Below, piece after piece: positions 1-6,796 of a stretch of 15,404 nt of DNA; position 1 is the stretch's first letter, and every line of letters starts with the position of its first letter. This DNA is from CAYUIS01 sp964444825 (GTDB lineage Bacteria; Chloroflexota; Anaerolineae; B4-G1). A model generated the notes under the pieces. That model was not told the DNA's origin. It searched no databases and was given only the letters and a program-made list of their open reading frames with translations. The translations under genes and the position numbers were made by a program. The stretch is taken from assembly GCA_964444825.1 (NCBI GenBank), contig CAYUIS010000135.1, forward strand, positions 1 through 15,404. Reading direction: 5' to 3'.

Positions 1-138
1 TTTATCACCAGCATCACCAACCGGGATTACCCGGTCATCATGGGGACCATTCTGCTTTATGCCATCTTTCTGGTGTTCGCCAACGTGATCGTGGACGTCA
101 CGTATGCGTGGCTGGATCCCCGGATCCGGTACGATTGA
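1..138 (+). CDS. ABC transporter permease, DppB/OppB-like (3' end only)
   Basis: Only the last 45 codons and the TGA stop are inside the window. The reading frame runs open from base 1. It contains the motif NRDYPVIMGTILLYAIFLVF, a hydrophobic segment, and ends in TYAWLDPRIRYD. This is the characteristic C-terminus of DppB/OppB-type permeases of the peptide/nickel ABC uptake family, where the last membrane helix is followed by a 'DPRIRY' tail. The next gene encodes the matching DppC-type partner 70 bp downstream on the same strand, as expected for the two-permease core of such a transporter. The solute-binding protein and any upstream ATPases would lie before the window. The substrate cannot be told from this fragment. 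Confidence 0.85.
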   Translation, partial: FITSITNRDYPVIMGTILLYAIFLVFANVIVDVTYAWLDPRIRYD

Positions 139-197
139 TCGGCGTGGGACGTAATACGTAACTGGCGACGTTTGCCGGTTTACGCATCAGTTTATTC

Positions 198-203
198 GGA
201 GGT
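198..203 (+). promoter_or_regulatory. Shine-Dalgarno of the DppC-like permease
   Basis: GGAGGT lies five bases before the ATG at 209. It is the clearest ribosome binding site in the window and fixes the start of the permease gene. Confidence 0.8.
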
Positions 204-208
204 GACAG

Positions 209-1210
209 ATGACGGTTGCAGAGACAGCAGTGCCTGAGCGACGCAGGACGGCCAGCCTGTGGAGTGATGCCCTGTACCGGTTGGGTCGCAATAAAGCGGC
301 CATATTCGGGGGCGCATTGGTCATCCTGCTGACTCTGACTGCGATTTTTGCGGCACAGATTGCGCCGTTTTCCTATTCCGAGCAGGATCGGATGCAGACG
401 GAGGTTGTGCCTGCCTGGATAACTTCCCTGTTTCCCACGATAAAGCCCTACGCCAGGATCAGCGACACGTTCCCGGTGGGCTCTGACTACGTGGGGCGGG
501 ATCTGTTGAGCCGTCTGATTTACGGCACCCAGATATCCCTGTCGGTGGCCTACGTGGGGCCGATCATCGCCCTGCTGGTGGGCACCGTATACGGCTTGAT
601 CTCGGGCTACTTTGGCGGGCGGGTGGACAACCTCCTGATGCGTATTGTGGACATTATGTACGCCTTCCCCACCATGCTGCTGATCATCCTGATGATGGCC
701 TTTTTCCGCTCCTCCTTCGCCGAGAGCGAACCGGGCACTTTGGCCCATACGCTGAACGCCATCGATCGCCGTTTTGGCGGTATGCTGTTTATCTTCATCG
801 GCATCGGCATCACCGCCTGGATGGGGACGGCCCGGCTGGCACGGGGCCAGGTGCTCACGTTGCGGGAGCAAGAGTTCTCCCTGGCGGCGCGGGCGATGGG
901 GGCCGGCAATTCGCGTATCATCTTTCGCCACCTCCTGCCCAACGTCCTCGGCCCCCTGGTGATCAACGTGACGCTGGCCATCCCCCAGTATATCTCGTTC
1001 GAGGCGTTCCTGAGTTTTATCGGCCTGGGGGTGAACCCGCCGACACCGAGCTGGGGTTCGATGATCGCCGATGGGTCGCTGGCAATTCGTACCTATCCAC
1101 ACCAGGCCATCCTCCCTGCTATAGCGCTGTCCCTCACTATGTTCGCCTTTAACTTTTTGGGCGATGGGTTGCGCGACGCCTTGGACCCACGGCTGCGGGG
1201 AACCCAGTAA
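209..1210 (+). CDS. ABC transporter permease, DppC/OppC-like
   Basis: The 333-residue protein is an inner-membrane subunit of a peptide/nickel-type ABC importer. It has an N-terminal cytoplasmic segment and a first helix near 32-50. The signature GSDYVGRDLLSRLIYGTQIS (91-110) is typical of DppC-family permeases. Further helices lie near 112-130, 148-166, 192-208, 246-270 and 302-318. The EAA-type loop that docks onto the ATPase is visible as EFSLAARAMGAG (222-233) followed by LLPN (242-245). The C-terminus DGLRDALDPRLRG is also typical of the family. A loop of about 24 residues near 167-190 is longer than in classical DppC. The gene follows the DppB-like partner, and no ATPase genes follow because an intrinsic terminator lies 39 bp after the stop. 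The ATPases must therefore be upstream or elsewhere. The substrate is unknown; oligopeptide is a reasonable guess. Confidence 0.93.
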   Translation: MTVAETAVPERRRTASLWSDALYRLGRNKAAIFGGALVILLTLTAIFAAQIAPFSYSEQDRMQTEVVPAWITSLFPTIKPYARISDTFPVGSDYVGRDLLSRLIYGTQISLSVAYVGPIIALLVGTVYGLISGYFGGRVDNLLMRIVDIMYAFPTMLLIILMMAFFRSSFAESEPGTLAHTLNAIDRRFGGMLFIFIGIGITAWMGTARLARGQVLTLREQEFSLAARAMGAGNSRIIFRHLLPNVLGPLVINVTLAIPQYISFEAFLSFIGLGVNPPTPSWGSMIADGSLAIRTYPHQAILPAIALSLTMFAFNFLGDGLRDALDPRLRGTQ

Positions 1211-1248
1211 CACACCTTTAGCACCCGGAAACGGGCGTGGTCGAACCG

Positions 1249-1291
1249 GTGGGTGGCGGTGCACATGCGCCGCCGCCCACTTTTCTTTCTT
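1249..1291 (+). terminator. Rho-independent terminator of the permease operon
   Basis: A 14-bp GC-rich stem (1249-1262 with 1267-1280, two G-T pairs) closes a 4-base loop ACAT. It is followed at once by the T-rich tract TTTTCTTTCTT (1281-1291). It begins 39 bp after the stop of the DppC-like gene, in the correct orientation. Confidence 0.85.
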
Positions 1292-1297
1292 GGTTAC

Positions 1298-1394
1298 AGA
1301 CCCTAAAGGTTTGGCATAAGGTCTTTGCAATGAAATACCTGGCGGCTGCGAGATCTCTTCCAAAACAATCACCTTGTGAAAACCTTTAGGGTCT
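1298..1394. repeat. 97-bp element with about 24-bp inverted ends
   Basis: The left end, AGACCCTAAAGGTTT plus GGCATAAGGT (1298-1322), is nearly the reverse complement of the right end ACCTTGTGAAAACCTTTAGG plus GTCT (1371-1394). The outer 15 bases match perfectly. The roughly 48-bp interior has no open frame of note. It could be a miniature inverted-repeat element or a transcribed hairpin. No clear target duplication is seen on its flanks. Confidence 0.6.
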
Positions 1395-1510
1395 ACTGGC
1401 TTTGAACCTTTTTTGCCTTGTTGGCAATAGTGTTGGAGATTACCACGGATCTGGCAATCCCGTTGGAGCGATGTTGGATCTACCGAGTCTCTTCTGGCGG
1501 ATGCTCATGT

Positions 1511-1539
1511 TTGTCGATACCCTCAAAAAGTGGTAGACT
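1511..1539 (+). promoter_or_regulatory. Weak sigma70-like promoter candidate
   Basis: TTGTCG (1511-1516) and TAGACT (1534-1539) are separated by 17 bp, each matching four of six consensus bases. It lies upstream of the membrane/spermidine-synthase-like gene, with the MITE-like element between them. Apart from this candidate, nothing recognisable is seen between 1395 and 1567. Confidence 0.25.
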
Positions 1540-1576
1540 CTGCAGAACCGGTCCGGCAGCTCAGCCGATTTGTAAT

Positions 1577-1689
1577 GGTGTGACTAAAGTCAGTTGATCG
1601 ATCTGTCACCCTGAGCGAAGGGTCTCCACGCCCAATGCAAGAGATTCTTCGCTTCGCTCAGAATGACACCAACCACGTTTAGTCACACC
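1577..1689. mobile_element. MITE-like palindromic element with flanking direct repeat
   Basis: The 12-bp outer inverted ends are GGTGTGACTAAA (1577-1588) and TTTAGTCACACC (1678-1689). Inside them is a second imperfect palindrome: TGTCACCCTGAGCGAA...GGTCTC (1604-1626) against GAGATTCTTCGCTTCGCTCA... (1641-1668). The whole is bracketed by an 11-bp perfect direct repeat ATTTGTAATGG (1568-1578 and 1691-1701), which looks like a target-site duplication. The outermost GG of the left end overlaps the left copy of the direct repeat, so the exact boundary is ambiguous by a few bases. It encodes no transposase, so it would be non-autonomous. The inner palindrome is related to the element at 9221-9300. 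It lies 61 bp before the next gene. Confidence 0.7.
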
Positions 1690-1740
1690 CATTTGTAATG
1701 GATGCGGGTCCGAGTGAGCATCCCATCCGGTCCTTGCCAT

Positions 1741-1746
1741 GGGGGA
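1741..1746 (+). promoter_or_regulatory. Purine-rich RBS favouring the start at 1751
   Basis: GGGGGAAATC stands directly before the ATG at 1751. The alternative in-frame ATG at 1739 is preceded by TCCTTGCC, which has no ribosome binding character. The ATG at 1751 is therefore preferred. Confidence 0.5.
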
Positions 1747-1750
1747 AATC

Positions 1751-3940
1751 ATGCCATACACCTATGCCTTTTGCATCCTTCTCTCTGCCTTCCTGATCTT
1801 TCAGATCCAACCGATGATGGGCAAGTTCATCCTGCCGTGGTTTGGCGGGACGCCAACCGTATGGTCCACGGTTTTGCTGTTCTTCCAGGCCCTCTTGACC
1901 TGCGGATACGCCTATGCCTATTGGTTGCTTGGGCGCTTGCGTGACCGTCTGCAGGGGATCGTGCATCTGGTCTTGCTCGGCATATCGCTCGTTTTGTTGC
2001 TGGTTGCAGCGCTGTCGTGGCGATCACCCCTCACCCCAGGCATAAGCTGGCGGCCGCAGGACAACGATTGGCCTATCTGGTCCATCCTCAGGGTTCTGGC
2101 GGTCTCTGTGGCTGTGCCCTACTTTCTGCTTTCATCCAACAGCACCCTGATGCAGGCCTGGTTCAACCGTGACGAGCGAGGTCAGACACCCTATCGCCTA
2201 TATGCACTGTCCAACATCGGGTCGCTGCTGGCCCTGATCAGCTACCCCATCCTGTTTGAACCTCTCCTGACCTTGCGGACGCAAGCCTATGTCTGGTCGG
2301 CCGGATACGTCGTCTTTGTTTTTGGCGCGGCCTACCTGGCGCTAAGAACCTATCGACGGGTGGGAGCCGACGACGTACCGGGAAGTAGAGACAGTCAGCC
2401 GGGTGAGGATCAACGACCCAAGCTAGGTGTGCACCTCCTGTGGATTGGATTAGCCGCGTGCGCCTCGACTATGCTGGTCTCTGTGACCAGCCAGATCACC
2501 CAGGAGGTGGCCGTCGTACCCTTCTTATGGATCATACCTCTGACGATCTATCTGCTGACCTTTATCCTGGCATTCTCCGGTGGGCACGGCTACTCCCGCC
2601 GCATATACGTGTACGCCTTCTTTGTCGTCAGCTTTGCAAGTCTGTGGATGCTGGTGAAATGGCCTCCGTTCAGCATCACGGTTCAGATCATCGTTTACGC
2701 GCTGCTCTTGTTCATCTGCTGCATGATCTGCCACACCGAGCTGTTCAAGCTGCGCCCTCATCCACGCTTTCTGCCTTCGTTCTACCTGATGGTCGCCCTG
2801 GGGGGAGCGGTAGGTGGGATCTATGTGAACCTGCTGGCACCTCTTCTATTCTCAACCGGTCTCTGGGAGCTGCAGTGGGGATTGGTTGCTTGCGGGGCAC
2901 TTGTGGTCATCATCCTACAGCTTGAGAGGACAGCAGCGCAGCCCGCATCAACGCCGAGCGCGCAGGCGCGGCGCAAAGGGCGCGAGCGCCGGCGACGGGA
3001 CAGACCCAGCCAGCAGGGCATGCGAAAGCGCCGAGGGCCAGGGCCTATCGCCTGGGATCTGTCCATCGCCACCCTAGGGCTAGGTGTCTGCACAGTTCTG
3101 ATTATGCGGACCATATCGTCAGAGACGCTATTTGCAACGCGCAGTTTCTACGGCGTGTCGCGGGTTTGGGAGATCCGCGCCGATCAGCCCAAGATCCACG
3201 CCCACCAGCTCACCCACGGCACGACCGTACACGGCTTCCAATTCACCGATCAGGTTCTGCGCATCTTGCCAACGACGTTCTACGCAGAGAGCAGCGGGGT
3301 TGGGCTGTCTATCCTGAACCATCCAGCCCGTCCGGGCGAATTACGGGTGGGCGCCCTGGGGCTGGGGATCGGTGTTTTAGCCAGCTATGGGCAGCCCGGG
3401 GATGTCTTTCGCTTCTACGAAATCAACCCTGATGTCATCCGCATCGCTGAAGGAGAGGGCGGTTATTTCTCCTTTCTCGCGGACTCGAAAGCCGACGTTC
3501 ACGTCATCCCTGGTGACGCGCGCGTCTCGCTCGAACGCGAGCTGGCAAGTGATGGCCCTCAGAACTTTGACCTGCTGGTGCTGGATGCCTTCAGTGGCGA
3601 TGCCGTGCCGATCCACCTGCTCACTAAGGAGGCCTTTGGGATCTATCTGAAACACCTCGAGCAGGACGGTATCATGGCCATACACGTCTCCAACCGCTAC
3701 TTTGACCTCGCTCTGGAGGTCTATCGATTGGCCGATGAGTTCAACCTGAGCACGGCCCTGATCGAGGATAGAGGGGATCGTATCCAGAGTTATGACTCTG
3801 TCTGGATGTTGCTGACGCGCGAGCGCGATTTCCTGGACCTGCCGGTCATTGCGGCCCGTGCCGCGCAGCGGCCTCCCATCCCCGCCCGTGTGCCAGTATG
3901 GACGGATGACTTTAGCAACCTTTTGCAAATTCTAAGGTAA
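1751..3940 (+). CDS. Polytopic membrane protein with C-terminal spermidine-synthase-like domain
   Basis: The product is about 729 residues. The N-terminal ~390 residues are very hydrophobic, with about a dozen predicted membrane helices. A strongly basic linker rich in Arg/Lys (about 406-429) follows, then one more helix (about 436-453). The C-terminal domain resembles spermidine synthases: GVSRVWE and LTHGTTVHGFQ (about 467-496), a SAM-binding-type loop GALGLGIG (534-541), the acidic residue E557 in FYEINPDV, GDARVSL (588-594) and LVLDAFSGDAVPIHLLT (about 609-625). This layout matches proteins usually annotated as fused MFS/spermidine synthase. True SpeE enzymes have GGGDG and a DSTDP-like catalytic loop. 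Here these are GLGIG and DAFSGD, so polyamine synthesis should not be assumed. The gene stands alone between two repeat-filled gaps. A longer form starting at 1739 is possible but has no ribosome binding site. Confidence 0.85.
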   Translation: MPYTYAFCILLSAFLIFQIQPMMGKFILPWFGGTPTVWSTVLLFFQALLTCGYAYAYWLLGRLRDRLQGIVHLVLLGISLVLLLVAALSWRSPLTPGISWRPQDNDWPIWSILRVLAVSVAVPYFLLSSNSTLMQAWFNRDERGQTPYRLYALSNIGSLLALISYPILFEPLLTLRTQAYVWSAGYVVFVFGAAYLALRTYRRVGADDVPGSRDSQPGEDQRPKLGVHLLWIGLAACASTMLVSVTSQITQEVAVVPFLWIIPLTIYLLTFILAFSGGHGYSRRIYVYAFFVVSFASLWMLVKWPPFSITVQIIVYALLLFICCMICHTELFKLRPHPRFLPSFYLMVALGGAVGGIYVNLLAPLLFSTGLWELQWGLVACGALVVIILQLERTAAQPASTPSAQARRKGRERRRRDRPSQQGMRKRRGPGPIAWDLSIATLGLGVCTVLIMRTISSETLFATRSFYGVSRVWEIRADQPKIHAHQLTHGTTVHGFQFTDQVLRILPTTFYAESSGVGLSILNHPARPGELRVGALGLGIGVLASYGQPGDVFRFYEINPDVIRIAEGEGGYFSFLADSKADVHVIPGDARVSLERELASDGPQNFDLLVLDAFSGDAVPIHLLTKEAFGIYLKHLEQDGIMAIHVSNRYFDLALEVYRLADEFNLSTALIEDRGDRIQSYDSVWMLLTRERDFLDLPVIAARAAQRPPIPARVPVWTDDFSNLLQILR

Positions 3941-4031
3941 GCCCTCGACTTGCTCCTGCAAAGACCAACCAGCAACCAAGCAAGATCACGCAGCCGTATG
4001 ACGCGCTCTCTAGAACGCAGGGCTATCGCAT

Positions 4032-4083
4032 TTAGCGCTCCTAGCCCTCGTCCCCCGCCCGCCCCCGGGGACGGGGGCTAGAG
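4032..4083. repeat. Inverted-repeat unit A (short form)
   Basis: The unit begins TTAGCGCTCCTAGCCCTCGT and ends GGACGGGGGCTAGAG. A 15-bp stem (4041-4055 with 4067-4081, one G-T pair) encloses an 11-base GC-rich loop. It has no T-tract afterwards, so it is a poor intrinsic terminator despite its strength. It lies 91 bp after the stop of the membrane protein gene. Unit B at 4102-4203 has the same two ends. Confidence 0.6.
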
Positions 4084-4101
4084 CAATTCTAGGATAGGTA
4101 C

Positions 4102-4203
4102 TTAGCGCTCCTAGCCCTCGTCCTCGAGGGCGGCCTTCACGAAATCGAGCTGCAACAGCGGATTCTCGTCGCGCAAGGCGCCTCCGAGGACGGGGGCTCA
4201 GAG
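4102..4203. repeat. Inverted-repeat unit B (long form)
   Basis: It opens with the same 22 bases as unit A (4032-4053 equals 4102-4123) and closes with GAGGACGGGGGCTCAGAG, almost the same as the end of unit A. Its arms (4111-4129 with 4181-4201, two small bulges) enclose about 50 bp of extra sequence that unit A lacks. Units A and B are therefore two members of one repeat family, A resembling an internal deletion of B. On the minus strand the interior reads RDENPLLQLDFVKAALEDEG followed by a stop at 4111-4113, a possible gene scrap. Confidence 0.6.
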
Positions 4204-4244
4204 CCGTGGTCAACCAAATGCAATCGCCCCACTCCAGGACACAG

Positions 4245-4273
4245 TTGCTCAATCCACTCAAACCAGGTATGAT
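4245..4273 (+). promoter_or_regulatory. Sigma70-like promoter candidate for the MoxR operon
   Basis: TTGCTC (4245-4250) and TATGAT (4268-4273) are spaced by exactly 17 bp; the -10 matches five of six consensus bases. It would give a leader of about 200 bases before the MoxR start at 4479. No riboswitch, tRNA or other structure was recognised in 4274-4466. Confidence 0.35.
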
Positions 4274-4468
4274 ACGGATGGGCCGGTTGCCAGATCCGCC
4301 GCTTTTCGCTGAATTTGGCGGTCCAGCGGGAGCGCTTTGTGATCTACTGACTTTGGGTTGTGAACACGTACGATGTGAACCTTCTACCTGCCTGGTGGGT
4401 AGATATGTTGGAGTCTATTGCTCAACCTGTGCTTAGCGTGCAGGCTACGGAATCCTGAATTCAGCTAT

Positions 4469-4472
4469 GGAG
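4469..4472 (+). promoter_or_regulatory. Shine-Dalgarno deciding the MoxR start
   Basis: GGAG sits six bases before the ATG at 4479. The earlier in-frame ATG at 4467 overlaps this site and has no site of its own, so 4479 is preferred. Confidence 0.5.
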
Positions 4473-4478
4473 TTGTCT

Positions 4479-5438
4479 ATGTCTCAAATTCAAGCCTTTG
4501 CAGAGCGTGTGATAACAAACATTGAGCGGGTGATCGTCGGCAAGCGGGATTCGGTAGAGTTGGCCGTGGTCGGCTTGCTCTGCCAGGGACATCTGCTGAT
4601 AGAGGATGTCCCCGGGGTCGGCAAGACGGTGCTGGCTCGCAGCCTGGCCCGTTCGCTGGGATGTTCGTTCAGTCGTATCCAGTTCACGCCCGACATGCTG
4701 CCCAGCGATGTGACCGGCGTCTCGATCTTTAACCAGGTCAGCCGCCAGTTCGAGTTCCGGCCAGGGCCGATAATGGCCCAGGTGGTCCTCTCCGACGAGA
4801 TCAACCGCGCCACGCCAAAGACACAGGCCGCCCTGCTGGAAGCTATGGAGGAGCGTCAGGTCACAGTGGACGGGGTCACCCATCCCCTGCCGCGACCGTT
4901 CATGGTGCTCGCTACGCAGAACCCGATCGAGTACGAGGGTACGTTCCCGCTTCCCGAAGCGCAGTTGGACCGCTTCCTGCTGCGTGTTCGCCTGGGTTAT
5001 CCCGGACTGGTGGAGGAAGAGATCGACATCCTGGAGCGGCAGCAATTCCGCCACCCGATACAAGATCTGGAGCAGGTGGCCACGGTCAAGGAGCTGACCG
5101 AGGTCCAGGAGGCGGTCAAAGCGGTGTATGTGGCGCCGCCCGTCAAGCGATACATGGTGGAGCTGACGCGGGAGACCAGGCAGCATCAGGAGGCATACCT
5201 GGGCGCCAGTCCGCGAGGCAGCCTGGCGCTGTACAGGGCCGGACAGGCGCGGGCGAGTATCCTCGGGCGGGACTATGTGCTGCCGGACGACGTCAAGGCC
5301 CTGGCGTTGCCGGCCCTGGCCCATCGGGTGATTCCGGGCCCGGCAGCGCGCCTGCGGGACGTGAACGCCGAGCGGATCGTCCAGGAAGTTGTGGACGCCA
5401 TGCCGGTGCCCGGTGGGGATGTGACCAGCAGGGAGTGA
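4479..5438 (+). CDS. MoxR-family AAA+ ATPase
   Basis: The 319-residue product is a complete MoxR-type AAA+ ATPase (AAA_3 family), a cytoplasmic chaperone-like protein. MoxR proteins are thought to help mature or activate proteins with von Willebrand-like or DUF58 partners. Visible motifs are Walker A DVPGVGKT (43-50), Walker B with LSDEINRA (about 104-111), sensor 1 ATQNP (145-149), PEAQLDRF (159-166) and the sensor 2 region GASPRG (242-247). All key residues are present, so ATPase activity is expected. It is the first gene of a tight operon: its TGA overlaps the region just ahead of the DUF58 start at 5441, which points to translational coupling. The in-frame ATG at 4467 would add four residues. 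The client is unknown. Confidence 0.95.
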   Translation: MSQIQAFAERVITNIERVIVGKRDSVELAVVGLLCQGHLLIEDVPGVGKTVLARSLARSLGCSFSRIQFTPDMLPSDVTGVSIFNQVSRQFEFRPGPIMAQVVLSDEINRATPKTQAALLEAMEERQVTVDGVTHPLPRPFMVLATQNPIEYEGTFPLPEAQLDRFLLRVRLGYPGLVEEEIDILERQQFRHPIQDLEQVATVKELTEVQEAVKAVYVAPPVKRYMVELTRETRQHQEAYLGASPRGSLALYRAGQARASILGRDYVLPDDVKALALPALAHRVIPGPAARLRDVNAERIVQEVVDAMPVPGGDVTSRE

Positions 5439-5440
5439 TC

Positions 5441-6742
5441 ATGGTCGCCTCACGGCGCGTGGTGCTGGTGCTGCTTGGCCTGAGCCTGCTGGCTCTGGCC
5501 GCGACCGGCTTGCCCATCTACTCCCGCCTGAGTTATCTGTGGGGGTTTGTATTGGTGGGCAGTTGGGTCTGGTCTGCGCTGGCGCTGCGAGGGGTACAGG
5601 TGCAACGGCAGGCAAACATCCGGCACGCCCAGATGGGGGACGTCTTTCAGGAGCGGTTTGAGCTTCAGAACAACAGCCGCCTGCCCCATCTGCTGGTCGA
5701 GGTTAGCGACCAGTCTGTCCTGCCGGGGTCGCGGGGGTCGCGGGTGTTCACCTTGCTGGGAAAGAAGCAGCGGCGGACCTATTTGGCCCGTACCCGCCTG
5801 GTGCAACGGGGCGTTTTCCCCTTGGGGCCTACCGAGTTGACCTCGGGCGACCCCTTTGGCCTGTTCCCGGTCAGCCGCACAAAGCCATCGGGCGGCACCC
5901 TGCTCGTATATCCTATGATGGTAGACGTGCTCGCCTTTCCCGGTCCACCCGGGCTACTGCCAGGCGGAGAGGCCCTGCGCCGTCGCACACATCAGGTCAC
6001 TCCCAATGCGGCGGGGGTCCGGGACTATGCCCCCGGCGATCCCCTGAATCGTATCCACTGGGTGAGCACGGCACGCCGGGAGCGTCTGATCGTCAAAGAG
6101 TTTGAGCTCGACCCCCGGGCCGAGGTCTGGATCTTTGTGGACGCCGCGCGGGTGGTGCAGTCCAAGTTGCCCTACTCTCCTCCAGACGTGGCTGTGGATG
6201 CGCTGTGGCGTCCCCTCACAGAGGTGATGTTGCCCCCCTCCACGGAGGAGTACGCGGTGACCATTGCCGCCTCGCTGGCGCGCTATTTCCTGCAGAATGG
6301 GCGTGCGACAGGGCTGGTGAGTTGTGGCCAATCGCACTCACCCAGCGTGTTGCCCCCTGATCGGGGTGGGCGGCAACTGGGTAAAATCCTGGAAGCGATG
6401 GCGCTGTTGCACGCGGAGGGGAATCTGCCCATCTCAGCGCTCGTATCGGCCCAGGCCCAACACCTGCCCCGTGGTAGCACGGTGATCTTGATCACCCCCT
6501 CCCCTCAGGAGGAGGTGGCCGTGACCGTGGATCACCTGGTGCGGCTGAGTTTGCGCCCGGTGGTCGTCCTGCTCGACGCTGCCTCGTTTGGTGGTCCACC
6601 TGGGACGAGGGCTCTGGCAGAGACCATCACAGAGCTCGGTGCACCGGTGCGTGTGGTGGCGAATGGCGCTGATGTCGGAGCTGCACTGAGCTCCGGGTTT
6701 AGTTTAGCATGGCGAGAGTATGAATCGAATGGAAATGGGTAA
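5441..6742 (+). CDS. DUF58 domain membrane-anchored protein
   Basis: The product is about 433 residues, with two N-terminal membrane segments (about 5-24 and 32-50) followed by a large soluble part. The DUF58 signature appears as VRDYAPGDPLNRIHW (193-207) followed by RRERLIVKEFE. The region after it (IFVDAARV, about 231-238) matches the first strand of a von Willebrand-like fold. The usual metal-binding DxSxS is replaced by DAARV, so metal binding there is doubtful. The gene starts two bases after the MoxR stop, and GGGAG (5431-5435) is spaced five bases from the ATG. A GTG at 5435 is in frame and could start two codons earlier, but the ATG is better placed. MoxR-DUF58-transglutaminase sets are common in bacteria and probably act on the cell envelope; the exact role is unknown. 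Confidence 0.92.
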   Translation: MVASRRVVLVLLGLSLLALAATGLPIYSRLSYLWGFVLVGSWVWSALALRGVQVQRQANIRHAQMGDVFQERFELQNNSRLPHLLVEVSDQSVLPGSRGSRVFTLLGKKQRRTYLARTRLVQRGVFPLGPTELTSGDPFGLFPVSRTKPSGGTLLVYPMMVDVLAFPGPPGLLPGGEALRRRTHQVTPNAAGVRDYAPGDPLNRIHWVSTARRERLIVKEFELDPRAEVWIFVDAARVVQSKLPYSPPDVAVDALWRPLTEVMLPPSTEEYAVTIAASLARYFLQNGRATGLVSCGQSHSPSVLPPDRGGRQLGKILEAMALLHAEGNLPISALVSAQAQHLPRGSTVILITPSPQEEVAVTVDHLVRLSLRPVVVLLDAASFGGPPGTRALAETITELGAPVRVVANGADVGAALSSGFSLAWREYESNGNG

Positions 6743-6796
6743 GCAATTCGATAATTCCCGGAAGGGATCTCTGCACTGGCTTGAAAAACAACAAGT

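Noticed and set aside
98..1372. Long minus-strand open frame of 424 codons opposite the permease gene
   Set aside because: It lies antisense to a clear DppC-like gene, has a Gln/His/Arg-rich composition without any recognisable motif, and runs through the terminator and repeat.
1395..1567. tRNA or small RNA gene in the gap
   Set aside because: No cloverleaf, conserved T-loop or convincing stem was found; only a weak promoter-like pair.
4032..4083. Intrinsic terminator for the spermidine-synthase-like gene
   Set aside because: The stem is strong but AGCAATTCTAGG follows instead of a T-tract, so it is recorded as a repeat.
4032..4203. CRISPR-like repeat pair
   Set aside because: There are only two units with internal dyad symmetry and different interiors; no regular spacers and no cas genes are present.
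4010..4261. Minus-strand open frame of 83 codons in the repeat-filled gap
   Set aside because: It is read through both hairpin units, is Arg/Gly/Pro-rich with no motif, and has no ribosome binding site.
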